Shown here: positions 8,884-16,433 of the stretch, piece by piece
How positions within the stretch are numbered: the stretch's first letter is position 1
Layout: each line of letters begins with the position of its first letter
From: Streptomyces montanisoli
Lineage (GTDB): Bacteria; Actinomycetota; Actinomycetes; Streptomycetales; Streptomycetaceae
DNA length: 53,274 bases
Direction: 5' to 3'
Assembly: GCF_017813245.1 (NCBI RefSeq)
Contig: NZ_JAGIQL010000033.1
Span: 1 to 53,274, forward strand
Translations under genes and position numbers: made by a program
The notes under the pieces: model-generated
Databases searched by the model: none
The model's input: only the letters and a program-made list of their open reading frames with translations
Told to the model about the DNA's origin: nothing

Positions 8884-10308
8884 ATGAACCACCGCACCCC
8901 CGCCGTCGCCCGCAAGCCCCGGATCGGGCTCGTCGCAGGGGGGCTCGGCGCCTACTGGCCGCAGTTCCCCGACCTGCTCCCGCAGCTCGAACGGTCCGCC
9001 GCGCGGGTCGTCGAGCGGATGCGGGCCTTCGACGCGGAGATCGTCGACGTCGGCTTCATCTCCGACGCGCAGCAGGGCGCCGAGGCCGCGGCGAGGCTGC
9101 GCGCCGCCGACTGCGACCTCATCGTCGGGTTCCTGACGACCTACATGACGGCGAGCATGCTCGTGCCCGTCGCCCGGCGCAGCGGCGCGCCCGTCCTGCT
9201 GATCAACCTCCAGCCGACGCCGTCCATGGACCACGCCTCGTTCGACACCGGCCAGTGGCTCGCCTACTGCGGCGCCTGCCCGCTGCCGGAGATGGCGAAC
9301 GCCTTCGAACGCGTCGGCGTGGAGTTCAGGTCCGTCTCCGGGCACCTCGAGGACGAACGCGCATGGGAGCGCATCGGACGGTGGATCAGGGCCGCCGGCG
9401 TGCGCTCCGTCCTCAACAACGGCAGGCACGGGCTGATGGGGCACCTGTACCCGGGCATGTACGACGTCTCCACCGACCTCACCATGGTGACCGGCAACCT
9501 CGGCGGCCACATGGAGGTCCTGGAGTTCGACGACCTCAGGGTCAGGGTCGAGAAGGTCTCCGACGACGAGGTGGACGCCAAGCTGGCAGAGACCCGCGAC
9601 GTCTTCGACCTCGACGGCTCCGTGGTGGAGGACGACCTGCGCTGGGCCGCGCGGGTGGCCGTCGGCCTCGACGGGCTCGTCGCCGACTTCGACCTGGACT
9701 CCCTCGCCTACTACCACCGCGGACTCGACGGCGAGACGCACGAGCGGCTCGGCGCCGGCATGATCCTCGGCGCCTCCCTGCTGACCGCGCGCGGGATCCC
9801 GACCTGCGGCGAGTACGAGCTGCGCACCTCGCTGGCCATGCTCGTCGCCGACCGGCTCGGCGCGGGCGGCTCCTTCACCGAGCTCCAGGCCCTCGACTTC
9901 ACCGCCGGCGTCGTCGAGATGGGCCACGACGGGCCCGGCCACCTCGCCATCAGCGAGCGCAAGCCCCTGCTGCGCGGCCTCGGCGTCTACCACGGCAAGC
10001 GCGGCTGGGGCGTGTCCGTCGAGTTCGACGTACGGCACGGACCCGTCACGCTCGTCGGCCTCGGCCAGGGCCGCGACGGCTCGTACCGCCTCGTCGCCGC
10101 CGAGGGCGAGGTCGTCGGAGGCCCGCTGCTGAAGATCGGCAACACCACCTCCCGGGTGGACTTCGGCTGCGACCCCGGCGAATGGACGGACGCCTGGAGC
10201 GCGAGCGGCGTCGGCCACCACTGGGCCCTCGCCACCGGCCGCCTCCTGCCCGACCTGCGGGCACTCGCCGGCCTTACGGGCCTCGACCTCGTGGAGGTCG
10301 TCGTCTGA
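8884..10308 (+). CDS. L-fucose/L-arabinose isomerase family protein
   Basis: A 474-residue cytosolic protein of the fucose/arabinose isomerase fold, substrate unknown. The N-terminal domain starts IGLVAGGLGAYWPQFP. FLTTYMTASM, INLQPTP, GHLED, NNGRHGLMGHLYPGMYD and GEYELRTSLAMLV follow; the last is where AraA-type enzymes place a metal-binding Glu. HPGHLAIS-like sequence near 360 (HDGPGHLAIS) fits the C-terminal domain. ATG at 8884 has GGAGG 4-8 nt upstream. Its stop overlaps the start of the next LacI gene by one base (TGATG). It lies in a rhamnose operon that already has a dedicated isomerase, so it may act on a second sugar imported by the same transporter, such as L-fucose, L-lyxose or L-arabinose; this is inference. 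Confidence 0.85.
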   Translation: MNHRTPAVARKPRIGLVAGGLGAYWPQFPDLLPQLERSAARVVERMRAFDAEIVDVGFISDAQQGAEAAARLRAADCDLIVGFLTTYMTASMLVPVARRSGAPVLLINLQPTPSMDHASFDTGQWLAYCGACPLPEMANAFERVGVEFRSVSGHLEDERAWERIGRWIRAAGVRSVLNNGRHGLMGHLYPGMYDVSTDLTMVTGNLGGHMEVLEFDDLRVRVEKVSDDEVDAKLAETRDVFDLDGSVVEDDLRWAARVAVGLDGLVADFDLDSLAYYHRGLDGETHERLGAGMILGASLLTARGIPTCGEYELRTSLAMLVADRLGAGGSFTELQALDFTAGVVEMGHDGPGHLAISERKPLLRGLGVYHGKRGWGVSVEFDVRHGPVTLVGLGQGRDGSYRLVAAEGEVVGGPLLKIGNTTSRVDFGCDPGEWTDAWSASGVGHHWALATGRLLPDLRALAGLTGLDLVEVVV

Positions 10309-11342
10309 TGGGCCGGGCCCGGCCGGCGGGGATCAAGGATGTGGCGGACGCGGCCGGAGTCTCGGTGGGCACCGTGTCCAACGTGATCAACCGCCCGGAA
10401 TCCGTCACCGACGCCACCCGCCGCCGGGTGCTGAACGCCATCACCCGCCTCGGCTACGTCCGCAGCGAGTCGGCGCGCCAGCTGCGCGCGGGCAGCAGCC
10501 GCATGCTGGGCCTGCTCGTGCTCGACATGGCCAACCCGTTCTTCGTCGCGGTCGCCGCGGGCGCGGAGCGCTCGGCGCGCGACGCCGGGCTCGGCGTGAT
10601 GGTCTGCGACAGCGCCGAGAGCACCGAGGAGGAGGCCGCCTACCTCACCATCTTCTCCGAGCAGCGGGTGCGCGGCGTGCTCGTCTCGCCCGCCGACACC
10701 ACCGGGAAGACCCTCGACGTCCTGCGCCGCCACGAAATCCCGTTCGTCTCCGTCGACCGGGTCGTGCCGAGCGAGAACGGCTGCTCCGTGGCGGTGGACG
10801 ACGTGACGGGCGGCGAGCTCGCCGTGCGCCACCTGCTCCAGGCCGGCCACCGCCGCCTCGCGTACGTCAGCGGACCGATGCACCTGGCCCAGTGCCAGGA
10901 GCGCCGCGACGGCGCGCTCGCCGCGCTCGCGGCCGCCGGGCTGCCCCCCACCGCCCTGCGCCACATCGAGGCCGCGCGCCTCGACGTCGCCTCCGGCAGG
11001 GACGCCGGCGCCCGGCTGCTCGGCGCCCAGCCGCGGCCCACCGCGGTCTTCTGCGCCAACGACCTGCTGGCACTCGGTGTGCTCCAGGCGCTGTACGACG
11101 CCGGCGTGCGCGTCCCCGAGGACACGGCGCTCGTCGGCTACGACGACATAGAGTTCGCGGCGGCCGCCGCCGTGCCCCTGACCTCCGTGCGCCAGCCCGC
11201 CACCCGGCTCGGCGCCCTCGCGGCCGGCCTGCTCATCGAGGAGACCGGGGCGCGGGCGTCGGCCCACCGCCACCGGCGCATCGTGCTGGAACCCGAACTC
11301 GTGGTCCGCGCCTCCTCGCTGCCCCACCGCCGCCGGGCCTGA
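10308..11342 (+). CDS. LacI family transcriptional regulator (rhamnose locus, copy 2)
   Basis: A 344-residue LacI/GalR protein translationally coupled to the upstream isomerase-family gene. The HTH reads IKDVADAAGVSVGTVSNVIN; the recognition helix SVGTVSNV is identical to that of the copy at 1006-2040. The hinge and effector domains are also closely alike (VLDMANPFFVAVA, CANDLLALGVLQ, GYDDIEFAAAA). It probably binds the same TGAAnnnTTTCA operators and may hetero-oligomerise or compete with copy 1. Being last in the operon it would be autoregulated through the promoter at 3556-3585. Confidence 0.93.
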   Translation: MGRARPAGIKDVADAAGVSVGTVSNVINRPESVTDATRRRVLNAITRLGYVRSESARQLRAGSSRMLGLLVLDMANPFFVAVAAGAERSARDAGLGVMVCDSAESTEEEAAYLTIFSEQRVRGVLVSPADTTGKTLDVLRRHEIPFVSVDRVVPSENGCSVAVDDVTGGELAVRHLLQAGHRRLAYVSGPMHLAQCQERRDGALAALAAAGLPPTALRHIEAARLDVASGRDAGARLLGAQPRPTAVFCANDLLALGVLQALYDAGVRVPEDTALVGYDDIEFAAAAAVPLTSVRQPATRLGALAAGLLIEETGARASAHRHRRIVLEPELVVRASSLPHRRRA

Positions 11343-11395
11343 CACCGGAGAACCCACCGCGTCCGGATATCCGTCGCGCATAACCGTTGCGCCGT

Positions 11396-11414
11396 CACCT
11401 CGTTGTGCGAGGTG
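11396..11414. promoter_or_regulatory. inverted repeat upstream of melC1
   Basis: CACCTCG and CGAGGTG form a perfect 7-bp inverted repeat around TTGTG, 54 nt after the LacI gene and 46 nt before melC1. It may be an operator for the tyrosinase operon or a terminator for the rha operon; no U-tract follows. Confidence 0.4.
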
Positions 11415-11460
11415 GGACGGTGACCCCTCGTCCCGTCCCGTACGACGAGCGGAGGAGCCC

Positions 11461-11940
11461 ATGACGGGTGCCACGACGGGTGTCACGGCAGGCGGCGGAC
11501 GGACCAGGCGCGCACTCCTGCGCACCCTGTTCGGCCTCGGGGCGCTGGGCGGCACGGCCGCGGCCCTCGCTCCCCTCGTGCGCGCCGACCGCGCGGCGCG
11601 CACCCGCACCGTGGACCCGCCGGCCCCAGGAGCCCGGCCGTACCGGGAGGCGGTCGAGGAGACCTACCGGGGCCGCCACATCAGCATCAGGCCTTCCGCG
11701 GGAGTGGCCACGACCGGGCCCGCCGCGTACCGGCCGGGTGTGCACCCCGGCGTCCCGGCGGACGACGTCCTCGTCGACGGCAGGCCCCTGAAGCTCATGC
11801 GGCGGGCCGACGGCGGCTGGATGAGCGTCGTCAACCACTTCGAGTCGTTCCCGACGCCGCTGGCCGCCGCCCGCGCCGCCGTCGACGACCTGCACGGCGC
11901 CCGGCTGTCACTCGACGGCCCGATGCTCCACCACGCCTGA
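11461..11940 (+). CDS. melC1: tyrosinase co-factor / copper chaperone MelC1
   Basis: A 159-residue secreted caddie protein that delivers copper to apo-tyrosinase and carries it through the Tat system. The N-terminal Tat signal is TRRALLRTLFG followed by an Ala/Leu-rich h-region (residues about 16-40). The mature part has the family core YRGRHISI, DVLVDGRPLKLMRRADGGW and VNHFESFPTPLAAARAAVDDL. ATG at 11461 has GGAGGAG 4 nt upstream. It lies 26 nt before the tyrosinase, the standard mel operon arrangement. Confidence 0.96.
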   Translation: MTGATTGVTAGGGRTRRALLRTLFGLGALGGTAAALAPLVRADRAARTRTVDPPAPGARPYREAVEETYRGRHISIRPSAGVATTGPAAYRPGVHPGVPADDVLVDGRPLKLMRRADGGWMSVVNHFESFPTPLAAARAAVDDLHGARLSLDGPMLHHA

Positions 11941-11966
11941 CCGAACCGGGGAGGACCACAACCGCC

Positions 11967-12833
11967 ATGTACACGAGGAAGAACCAGCGGGACCTCACGG
12001 GCGCGGAGAAGAAGAGCTTCGTCAACGCGGTGCTCGAACTGAAGAGGCGCGGCCACTACGACGAGTTCGTCCGCACCCACGTCGAGTTCTACACGCCGGA
12101 CGGCGAGAGCGGTCTGCGCTCGGGGCACATGGCCCCCACCTTCTTCCCCTGGCACCGCAGGTTCCTGCTGGAGTTCGAGGGAGCTCTGCGCTCCGTCGAC
12201 CCGGGGGTCAGCCTGCCGTACTGGGACTGGACGAAGGACAACACACCGGCCGCCGCGCTGTGGGGCGACGATTTCCTCGGCGGCACGGGCCGCTCCCGGG
12301 ACCAGCAGGTCATGACGGGACCCTTCGCCTACCGGTCCGGCAACTGGACCGTACGCGACAACGTCACCGACGACCCCTTCCTCACCCGCGACCTCGGTCG
12401 GCCGGGCCGCGACCCCATCGTGCTGCCCACCGTGCGGGAGCTGGAGTCGGCGATGAAGCGGCCCGTCTACGACGTGGCGCCCTGGGACTCGACGCCCACG
12501 AAAGGGTTCCGCAACGGCCTGGAGGGGTGGGTGAAGCCCGGCGTCGACCAGCCGTGGCGCAACCACAACCGGGTGCACCGCTGGGTCGGTGGCGACATGC
12601 TGGGTGCAGCGTCCCCCAACGATCCGGTGTTCTGGCTGCACCACGCGTTCGTGGACCTGCTGTGGGACCGCTGGCAGGCCAGGCACCCGAAGGCGGGATA
12701 CCTGCCGGCGAAGAAGCTGCCCGCGGGAGACCCGCAGAGCGGACGCGTCATCAGCCTGCACGAGCCGATGCCGCCGTGGAACGTGACGCCCTCGGCGATG
12801 CTCGGCCACGCGAAGACCTACCGGTACGCCTGA
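11967..12833 (+). CDS. melC2: tyrosinase MelC2
   Basis: A binuclear type-3 copper monophenol monooxygenase of 288 residues that makes melanin precursors from tyrosine. All six copper histidines are present: His38, His54 and His63 for CuA (THVEFY, SGHMAP, PWHRRF) and His200, His204 and His226 for CuB (NHNRVH, WLHH). The CuA positions match the known Streptomyces enzyme exactly, while the CuB positions are shifted by about 10, so this protein has a small insert between the sites. It has no signal peptide and is exported with MelC1. The strong hairpin at 12858-12896 follows. Confidence 0.97.
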   Translation: MYTRKNQRDLTGAEKKSFVNAVLELKRRGHYDEFVRTHVEFYTPDGESGLRSGHMAPTFFPWHRRFLLEFEGALRSVDPGVSLPYWDWTKDNTPAAALWGDDFLGGTGRSRDQQVMTGPFAYRSGNWTVRDNVTDDPFLTRDLGRPGRDPIVLPTVRELESAMKRPVYDVAPWDSTPTKGFRNGLEGWVKPGVDQPWRNHNRVHRWVGGDMLGAASPNDPVFWLHHAFVDLLWDRWQARHPKAGYLPAKKLPAGDPQSGRVISLHEPMPPWNVTPSAMLGHAKTYRYA

Positions 12834-12857
12834 GGGGTTCGGGAGGTCGCAAACGCA

Positions 12858-12896
12858 CCGAAACGGCCCCCGCGCGGAACGCGGAGGCCGTTTCGG
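12858..12896. terminator. bidirectional terminator between melC2 and the chaplin gene
   Basis: An 11-bp perfect stem (12858-12868 with 12886-12896, CCGAAACGGCC and its complement) encloses a second stem made of CCGCG and CGCGG. It sits between the convergent stops and can end transcription from either side without a U-tract, as is usual in this group. Confidence 0.75.
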
Positions 12897-12967
12897 GAAG
12901 GGGCAGGGCGACGGGCACCCGACAGGTCCCCGCCGCCCGGCGCGGGCGGGCGGCCCGCACAAAGGGA

Positions 12968-13267
12968 TCAGCCGCCGTAGCCGCCCTGGCCGCCGTCGTC
13001 GTGGTGGCCGTGGTGGTGGTCGTGGCTGTCGACGTTGGCACAGGTGTTGCCGAAGGCCGGGTTCAGCAGGCCGATGACGTCGACCGTGTTGCCGCACAGG
13101 TTCACCGGCACGTGGACGGGCACCTGCAGGACGTTGCCGGACAGGACGCCCGGCGAGTTGACGGCGGCGGCACCCGCGCCGGCGTCGGCGGCGGCCATTC
13201 CGGCACCGCCGGCCAGCACGGCACCGGCGCCGGCCAGCACCGCGGTTGCCTTCGTGATACGCGACAT
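12968..13267 (-). CDS. short chaplin with His/Gly-rich C-terminal tail
   Basis: A small secreted amyloid-forming surface protein that lowers surface tension and coats aerial hyphae. Of 99 residues, 1-27 are a Sec signal peptide ending AAA. One chaplin domain covers about 35-79, with VNSPGVLSGN, VPVHVPVN, the paired Cys58 and Cys76, and GLLNPAFGN. ATG at 13267 has AAGGAG 8 nt upstream. The odd part is residues 80-99, a tail with six His (HDHHHGHH) followed by Asp/Gly and GGYGG. The short chaplins I remember stop just after the second Cys. It has no sortase signal, so it would be released and self-assemble. Confidence 0.93.
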   Translation of the reverse strand: MSRITKATAVLAGAGAVLAGGAGMAAADAGAGAAAVNSPGVLSGNVLQVPVHVPVNLCGNTVDVIGLLNPAFGNTCANVDSHDHHHGHHDDGGQGGYGG

Positions 13268-13393
13268 CAGGAATCTCCTTGAACGTTTGCTGCACAGCCG
13301 CACGATGTGCGGCCTCACGCACGTTCAACGCCGGGACTCCGGCCGGGTAACGGCGATCGCCGCAGATCGCCGTCGAATGGGTGCACCCGGGGG

Positions 13394-13858
13394 TCATGCC
13401 AGCAGCCCGAGACCGCCCACCAGCCTGTCCACGGCGTTGCGCGGCCCGACGAGCGCCACACCCAGGTACACCATCTCGTCGCTCTTCGTGCCGCCCATCA
13501 GTTCGGTGAACTCCGTGTACACGCGGGAGGCCTGCGCGTGTCCCGGCATGTCGACGACGAGCATCCGGTCCTTGCCCGCCGCCTTGTCCCTGATGGCCCG
13601 CAGCCGCTCCGTCCCGGTGGCCAGCACGCTGCATCCGGCCCACGGCAGGCCCGTGTGCGCCACGCCCGAAGCGTCCTCGGTGTCAGGACCGAGCAGGCGC
13701 GGCAGAGCCCTGCCCACGGCGGCGGCCATGCAGGCGGCGGCGTTCGCCGCACGCCCGGGCGGCAGGGTCTCGTCGACGACGATCACCCACTTCAGCCGTG
13801 CTTTGCGGGTCGACTCGTGCAGGGTGATGTCGGCATCGGTGAGCTCGGGCAGGGACAT
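13394..13858 (-). CDS. DUF2000 domain protein
   Basis: A 154-residue cytosolic protein of the DUF2000 family, which has a peptidyl-tRNA hydrolase 2-like fold and no established function. KWVIVVDETLPPGRAANAAACMA at the N-terminus and the conserved Gly-rich MGGTKSDEMVYLGVALVGPRN at the C-terminus identify it. ATG at 13858 has AAGGAG 4 nt upstream. It is divergent from an AsnC/Lrp regulator, with a 13-bp inverted repeat between them, so it is probably that regulator's target. Confidence 0.82.
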   Translation of the reverse strand: MSLPELTDADITLHESTRKARLKWVIVVDETLPPGRAANAAACMAAAVGRALPRLLGPDTEDASGVAHTGLPWAGCSVLATGTERLRAIRDKAAGKDRMLVVDMPGHAQASRVYTEFTELMGGTKSDEMVYLGVALVGPRNAVDRLVGGLGLLA

Positions 13859-13894
13859 CGGACTCCTTGGTACGTCATCGCGTCGGCATTCCGC

Positions 13895-13907
13895 GGCTAA
13901 GCTAGCC
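13895..13907. promoter_or_regulatory. inverted repeat between DUF2000 and AsnC genes
   Basis: GGCTAAGCTAGCC is a perfect 5-bp dyad around AGC in the 105-nt divergent spacer. It is a candidate operator for the AsnC protein encoded next door. Confidence 0.45.
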
Positions 13908-13963
13908 AGACATCCTGCGGCAGTCACTCAGCACCGAATTCAATGCGCCGATAGTGGGAATCC

Positions 13964-14455
13964 ATGAAATTTGATGCGGTCGACCGGGCTCTGCTGCGCG
14001 AGTTGCAGAACGACGCACGGCAGACCAACCGCGACCTCGCCGCCAAGACCGGCGTCTCGCCGTCCACCTCCCTGGAGAGGGTGCGTCTGCTGCGCGAGCG
14101 CGGCGCCATCACCGGCTACCACGCGGCCGTCGACCTCGATGCCATGGGAAGGCCGGTGCAGGCCCTGATCTCCGTGCGGATCAGGCCGCCTGCCAGGCCC
14201 GTCATCGACGGGTTCAGGAACTGGTCCGCCCGGCTGCCCGAGGTCATCGGCCTCTTCGTCACCTCGGGCACCCACGACTTCCTGCTGCACGTGGCCGTCC
14301 CCGACGTGAACGGCGTCTACGCGTTCGTCATCGACCGGCTCACCGAGCGGCGCGAGGTCGCCGACGTCCAGACGGCGATGGTGTACGAGCACGTCACGCC
14401 CGGCCGGATCGACCCCGCCACCGGCCACGGCGCGGAGCCGCACGCCGGAGCCTGA
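13964..14455 (+). CDS. Lrp/AsnC family transcriptional regulator
   Basis: A 163-residue regulator of the feast/famine type. The N-terminal winged HTH covers about 1-60 (DAVDRALLRELQNDARQTNR, then the recognition segment TGVSPSTSLERV), and a RAM effector/oligomerisation domain covers about 65-150 (VFVTSGTHDFLLHVAV-like core). It probably controls the divergent DUF2000 gene and itself, perhaps in response to an amino acid. The ribosome binding site is weak (GGGAA). Confidence 0.9.
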   Translation: MKFDAVDRALLRELQNDARQTNRDLAAKTGVSPSTSLERVRLLRERGAITGYHAAVDLDAMGRPVQALISVRIRPPARPVIDGFRNWSARLPEVIGLFVTSGTHDFLLHVAVPDVNGVYAFVIDRLTERREVADVQTAMVYEHVTPGRIDPATGHGAEPHAGA

Positions 14456-14544
14456 GCCGGCCGGCGCCACCGGCGCGGGCCCGCGCCGAGCCCTCACTGC
14501 TCCGCCGGGGAGTGTTCGGGGCCGAACGGTGAGAAAGTGGCAGC

Positions 14545-16194
14545 ATGGCCGATGGGGGACCATCCGGCGGTGCCGCGCCGGACATGCAGATCCCGCCCGT
14601 CCATCCGGTCCGGACGCGGGCGGGGGGAGGCATGGGCAGTTTCGACTGGGACCTGCGCGGTGGCCTGCTCGACCTCGACCCCTCGGCGCTCGCCGTGCTC
14701 GGCCTGAGGCCCGAGGAGTACGACGGCAGGGCCGTGAGCGCCACCCGCCTGATCCCGGCGGAGGAGGCGGCGCGGCTGCGCGCGCGGGCCCGGCAGGTCC
14801 TGAAGCAGGGACTGGACGGCTTCGGCGCCTACTACAGGACCAGGGGGCAGGACGGGGTGCTGCGCACCCTGCACTCCCAGGCGCAGATCCGTTTCGACGA
14901 CAAGGGCAGGCCGGCCCGTATCGTCGGCGTCGTCCGCGCGGCGGACACGGTGGCCGAACGGGCGACCATAGGCCGCGACCGCGCGGGCGTCACCGAACGG
15001 CTGACCTCGCTGATGGAGCAGGCGGTCTCCGTCGACGACGTCACCGCCGCGCTCAACGACGCGGAAGTGCTGGGCAGCCTGGGTGCCATGGGCGTGATGC
15101 TCGGCATGGTGGGCGGCGGCAGGATGCACCTCCTCGTCCATCCCGGCCTCGACCTCGTCCTGCCGGTCCAGGAGCGCTCCCGCCTGGACGAGCCCCTGCC
15201 GATGGCGGCCACCGTCGTGACGGGCACGCCGCGGTTCGTGGGGGCGCCGAGCGAGTTCCGCAGGCGGTATCCCACCATGTGGCCAGGCGTCGACCCCTTC
15301 CCGCTGGGCGCGGGCGCCTACCTCCCGCTCGTCGTCGAGTCCCGCTGCATCGGCGTGCTCGGCGTGCTCTTCCCCGAGCCGCACGTCTTTCCGCAGGAGG
15401 AACGCGACCTGCTGGTCACGCTCGCCGGCGGCATCGCCCAGGGCCTGCAGCGCGCCATGCTGCACGGGCAGGAGCACGACCTGGCGGAGAGCCTCCAGCG
15501 GGCGATGCTGCCGCGTGTCATCCCGGCCGTGCCGGGCGCCACGATCGCCGTGCGCTACCGGTCGGCGCGGCTCGGCAGGAACGTCGGCGGCGACTGGTAC
15601 GACGTGATAGAGCTGCCCGGCGCGGTGGGCGTGACGGTCGGCGACGTCCAGGGCCACGACACCGAGGCGGCGGCCGTCATGGGGCAGCTGCGCATGGCGC
15701 TGTCCGCGTACGTCGCGGAGGGGCACCCGCCGGCCACGGCGCTCGCCCGTACGTCGACGTTCCTGCGCGAGCTGGACACGGATCGCTTCGCGACCTGCAC
15801 GTACGTCAAGTGCGACCTGGCGTCCGGCGAGTTGCGCATCGTCCGGGCAGGCCACCTGGACGTCCTCGTGCGGCGCCGCGACGGCGCGTGCCGGTGGATC
15901 GACTCGGCCGGGGGGCTGCCGCTCGGCCTCTCCGCCGAGTTCTCCGGCTCGGGCGCGATCTACCACCCCGTGACACGTGCCGTGCTCGCTCCGGGCGAGA
16001 CCATGCTGCTGTGCACGGACGGCCTGGTGGAGCTGCCGGGCACCGACCTCGGCAGCAGGATGTGCGCGCTGAGCGACGCCATGGCCGCGGGACCCGCCGA
16101 GGTCGAGCCGCTCGCCGACCACCTCCTCGACATGGCGGCCGCCCAGAAGGGCGGGGACGACATGGCCCTGCTCCTGCTGCGACGCGACGCCTGA
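14545..16194 (+). CDS. PAS-GAF-PP2C (SpoIIE/RsbU-type) serine phosphatase
   Basis: A 549-residue signalling phosphatase expected to dephosphorylate an anti-anti-sigma factor. Residues about 30-130 form a PAS-like sensor (FDWDLRGGLLDLDPSALAVLGL), 150-320 a GAF domain, and 325-545 a PPM/SpoIIE catalytic domain with GGDWYDV near 348, GDVQGHDTEAA near 364-374 and KGGDDMALLLL at the end, carrying the metal-binding aspartates. It has no membrane segment, HATPase or STAS domain, so its partner must be encoded elsewhere. It stands alone between the AsnC gene and the secreted glycosidase. Confidence 0.9.
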   Translation: MADGGPSGGAAPDMQIPPVHPVRTRAGGGMGSFDWDLRGGLLDLDPSALAVLGLRPEEYDGRAVSATRLIPAEEAARLRARARQVLKQGLDGFGAYYRTRGQDGVLRTLHSQAQIRFDDKGRPARIVGVVRAADTVAERATIGRDRAGVTERLTSLMEQAVSVDDVTAALNDAEVLGSLGAMGVMLGMVGGGRMHLLVHPGLDLVLPVQERSRLDEPLPMAATVVTGTPRFVGAPSEFRRRYPTMWPGVDPFPLGAGAYLPLVVESRCIGVLGVLFPEPHVFPQEERDLLVTLAGGIAQGLQRAMLHGQEHDLAESLQRAMLPRVIPAVPGATIAVRYRSARLGRNVGGDWYDVIELPGAVGVTVGDVQGHDTEAAAVMGQLRMALSAYVAEGHPPATALARTSTFLRELDTDRFATCTYVKCDLASGELRIVRAGHLDVLVRRRDGACRWIDSAGGLPLGLSAEFSGSGAIYHPVTRAVLAPGETMLLCTDGLVELPGTDLGSRMCALSDAMAAGPAEVEPLADHLLDMAAAQKGGDDMALLLLRRDA

Positions 16195-16242
16195 GCGGAC
16201 GCGTCTCGCGCCGGGCCGTCAGCCGGCCCGTCCGCCGCTCGG

Positions 16243-16266
16243 CCCGCCCTCCTGACGCAGGGCGGG
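16243..16266 (+). terminator. hairpin after the PP2C gene
   Basis: CCCGCCCT (16243-16250) and AGGGCGGG (16259-16266) form an 8-bp stem with an 8-nt loop, 48 nt after the stop. A shorter CGGGCC/GGCCCG hairpin lies just before it. No U-tract. Confidence 0.45.
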
Positions 16267-16433
16267 TGACGCGCCGTCACCACGGGGCGGCACGAGGCCG
16301 GTACGGTCGAGGCGCGGCACGGCCTGTTCTTCGCGATGTTCCCCCGCGTCCCTGGATCATTGGCGTGTGCACGGCGATGCTGGCGTCTTGACCCCGCCCG
16401 TCCACGGGCGACCCGCGATCCTCAGGAGAACGT

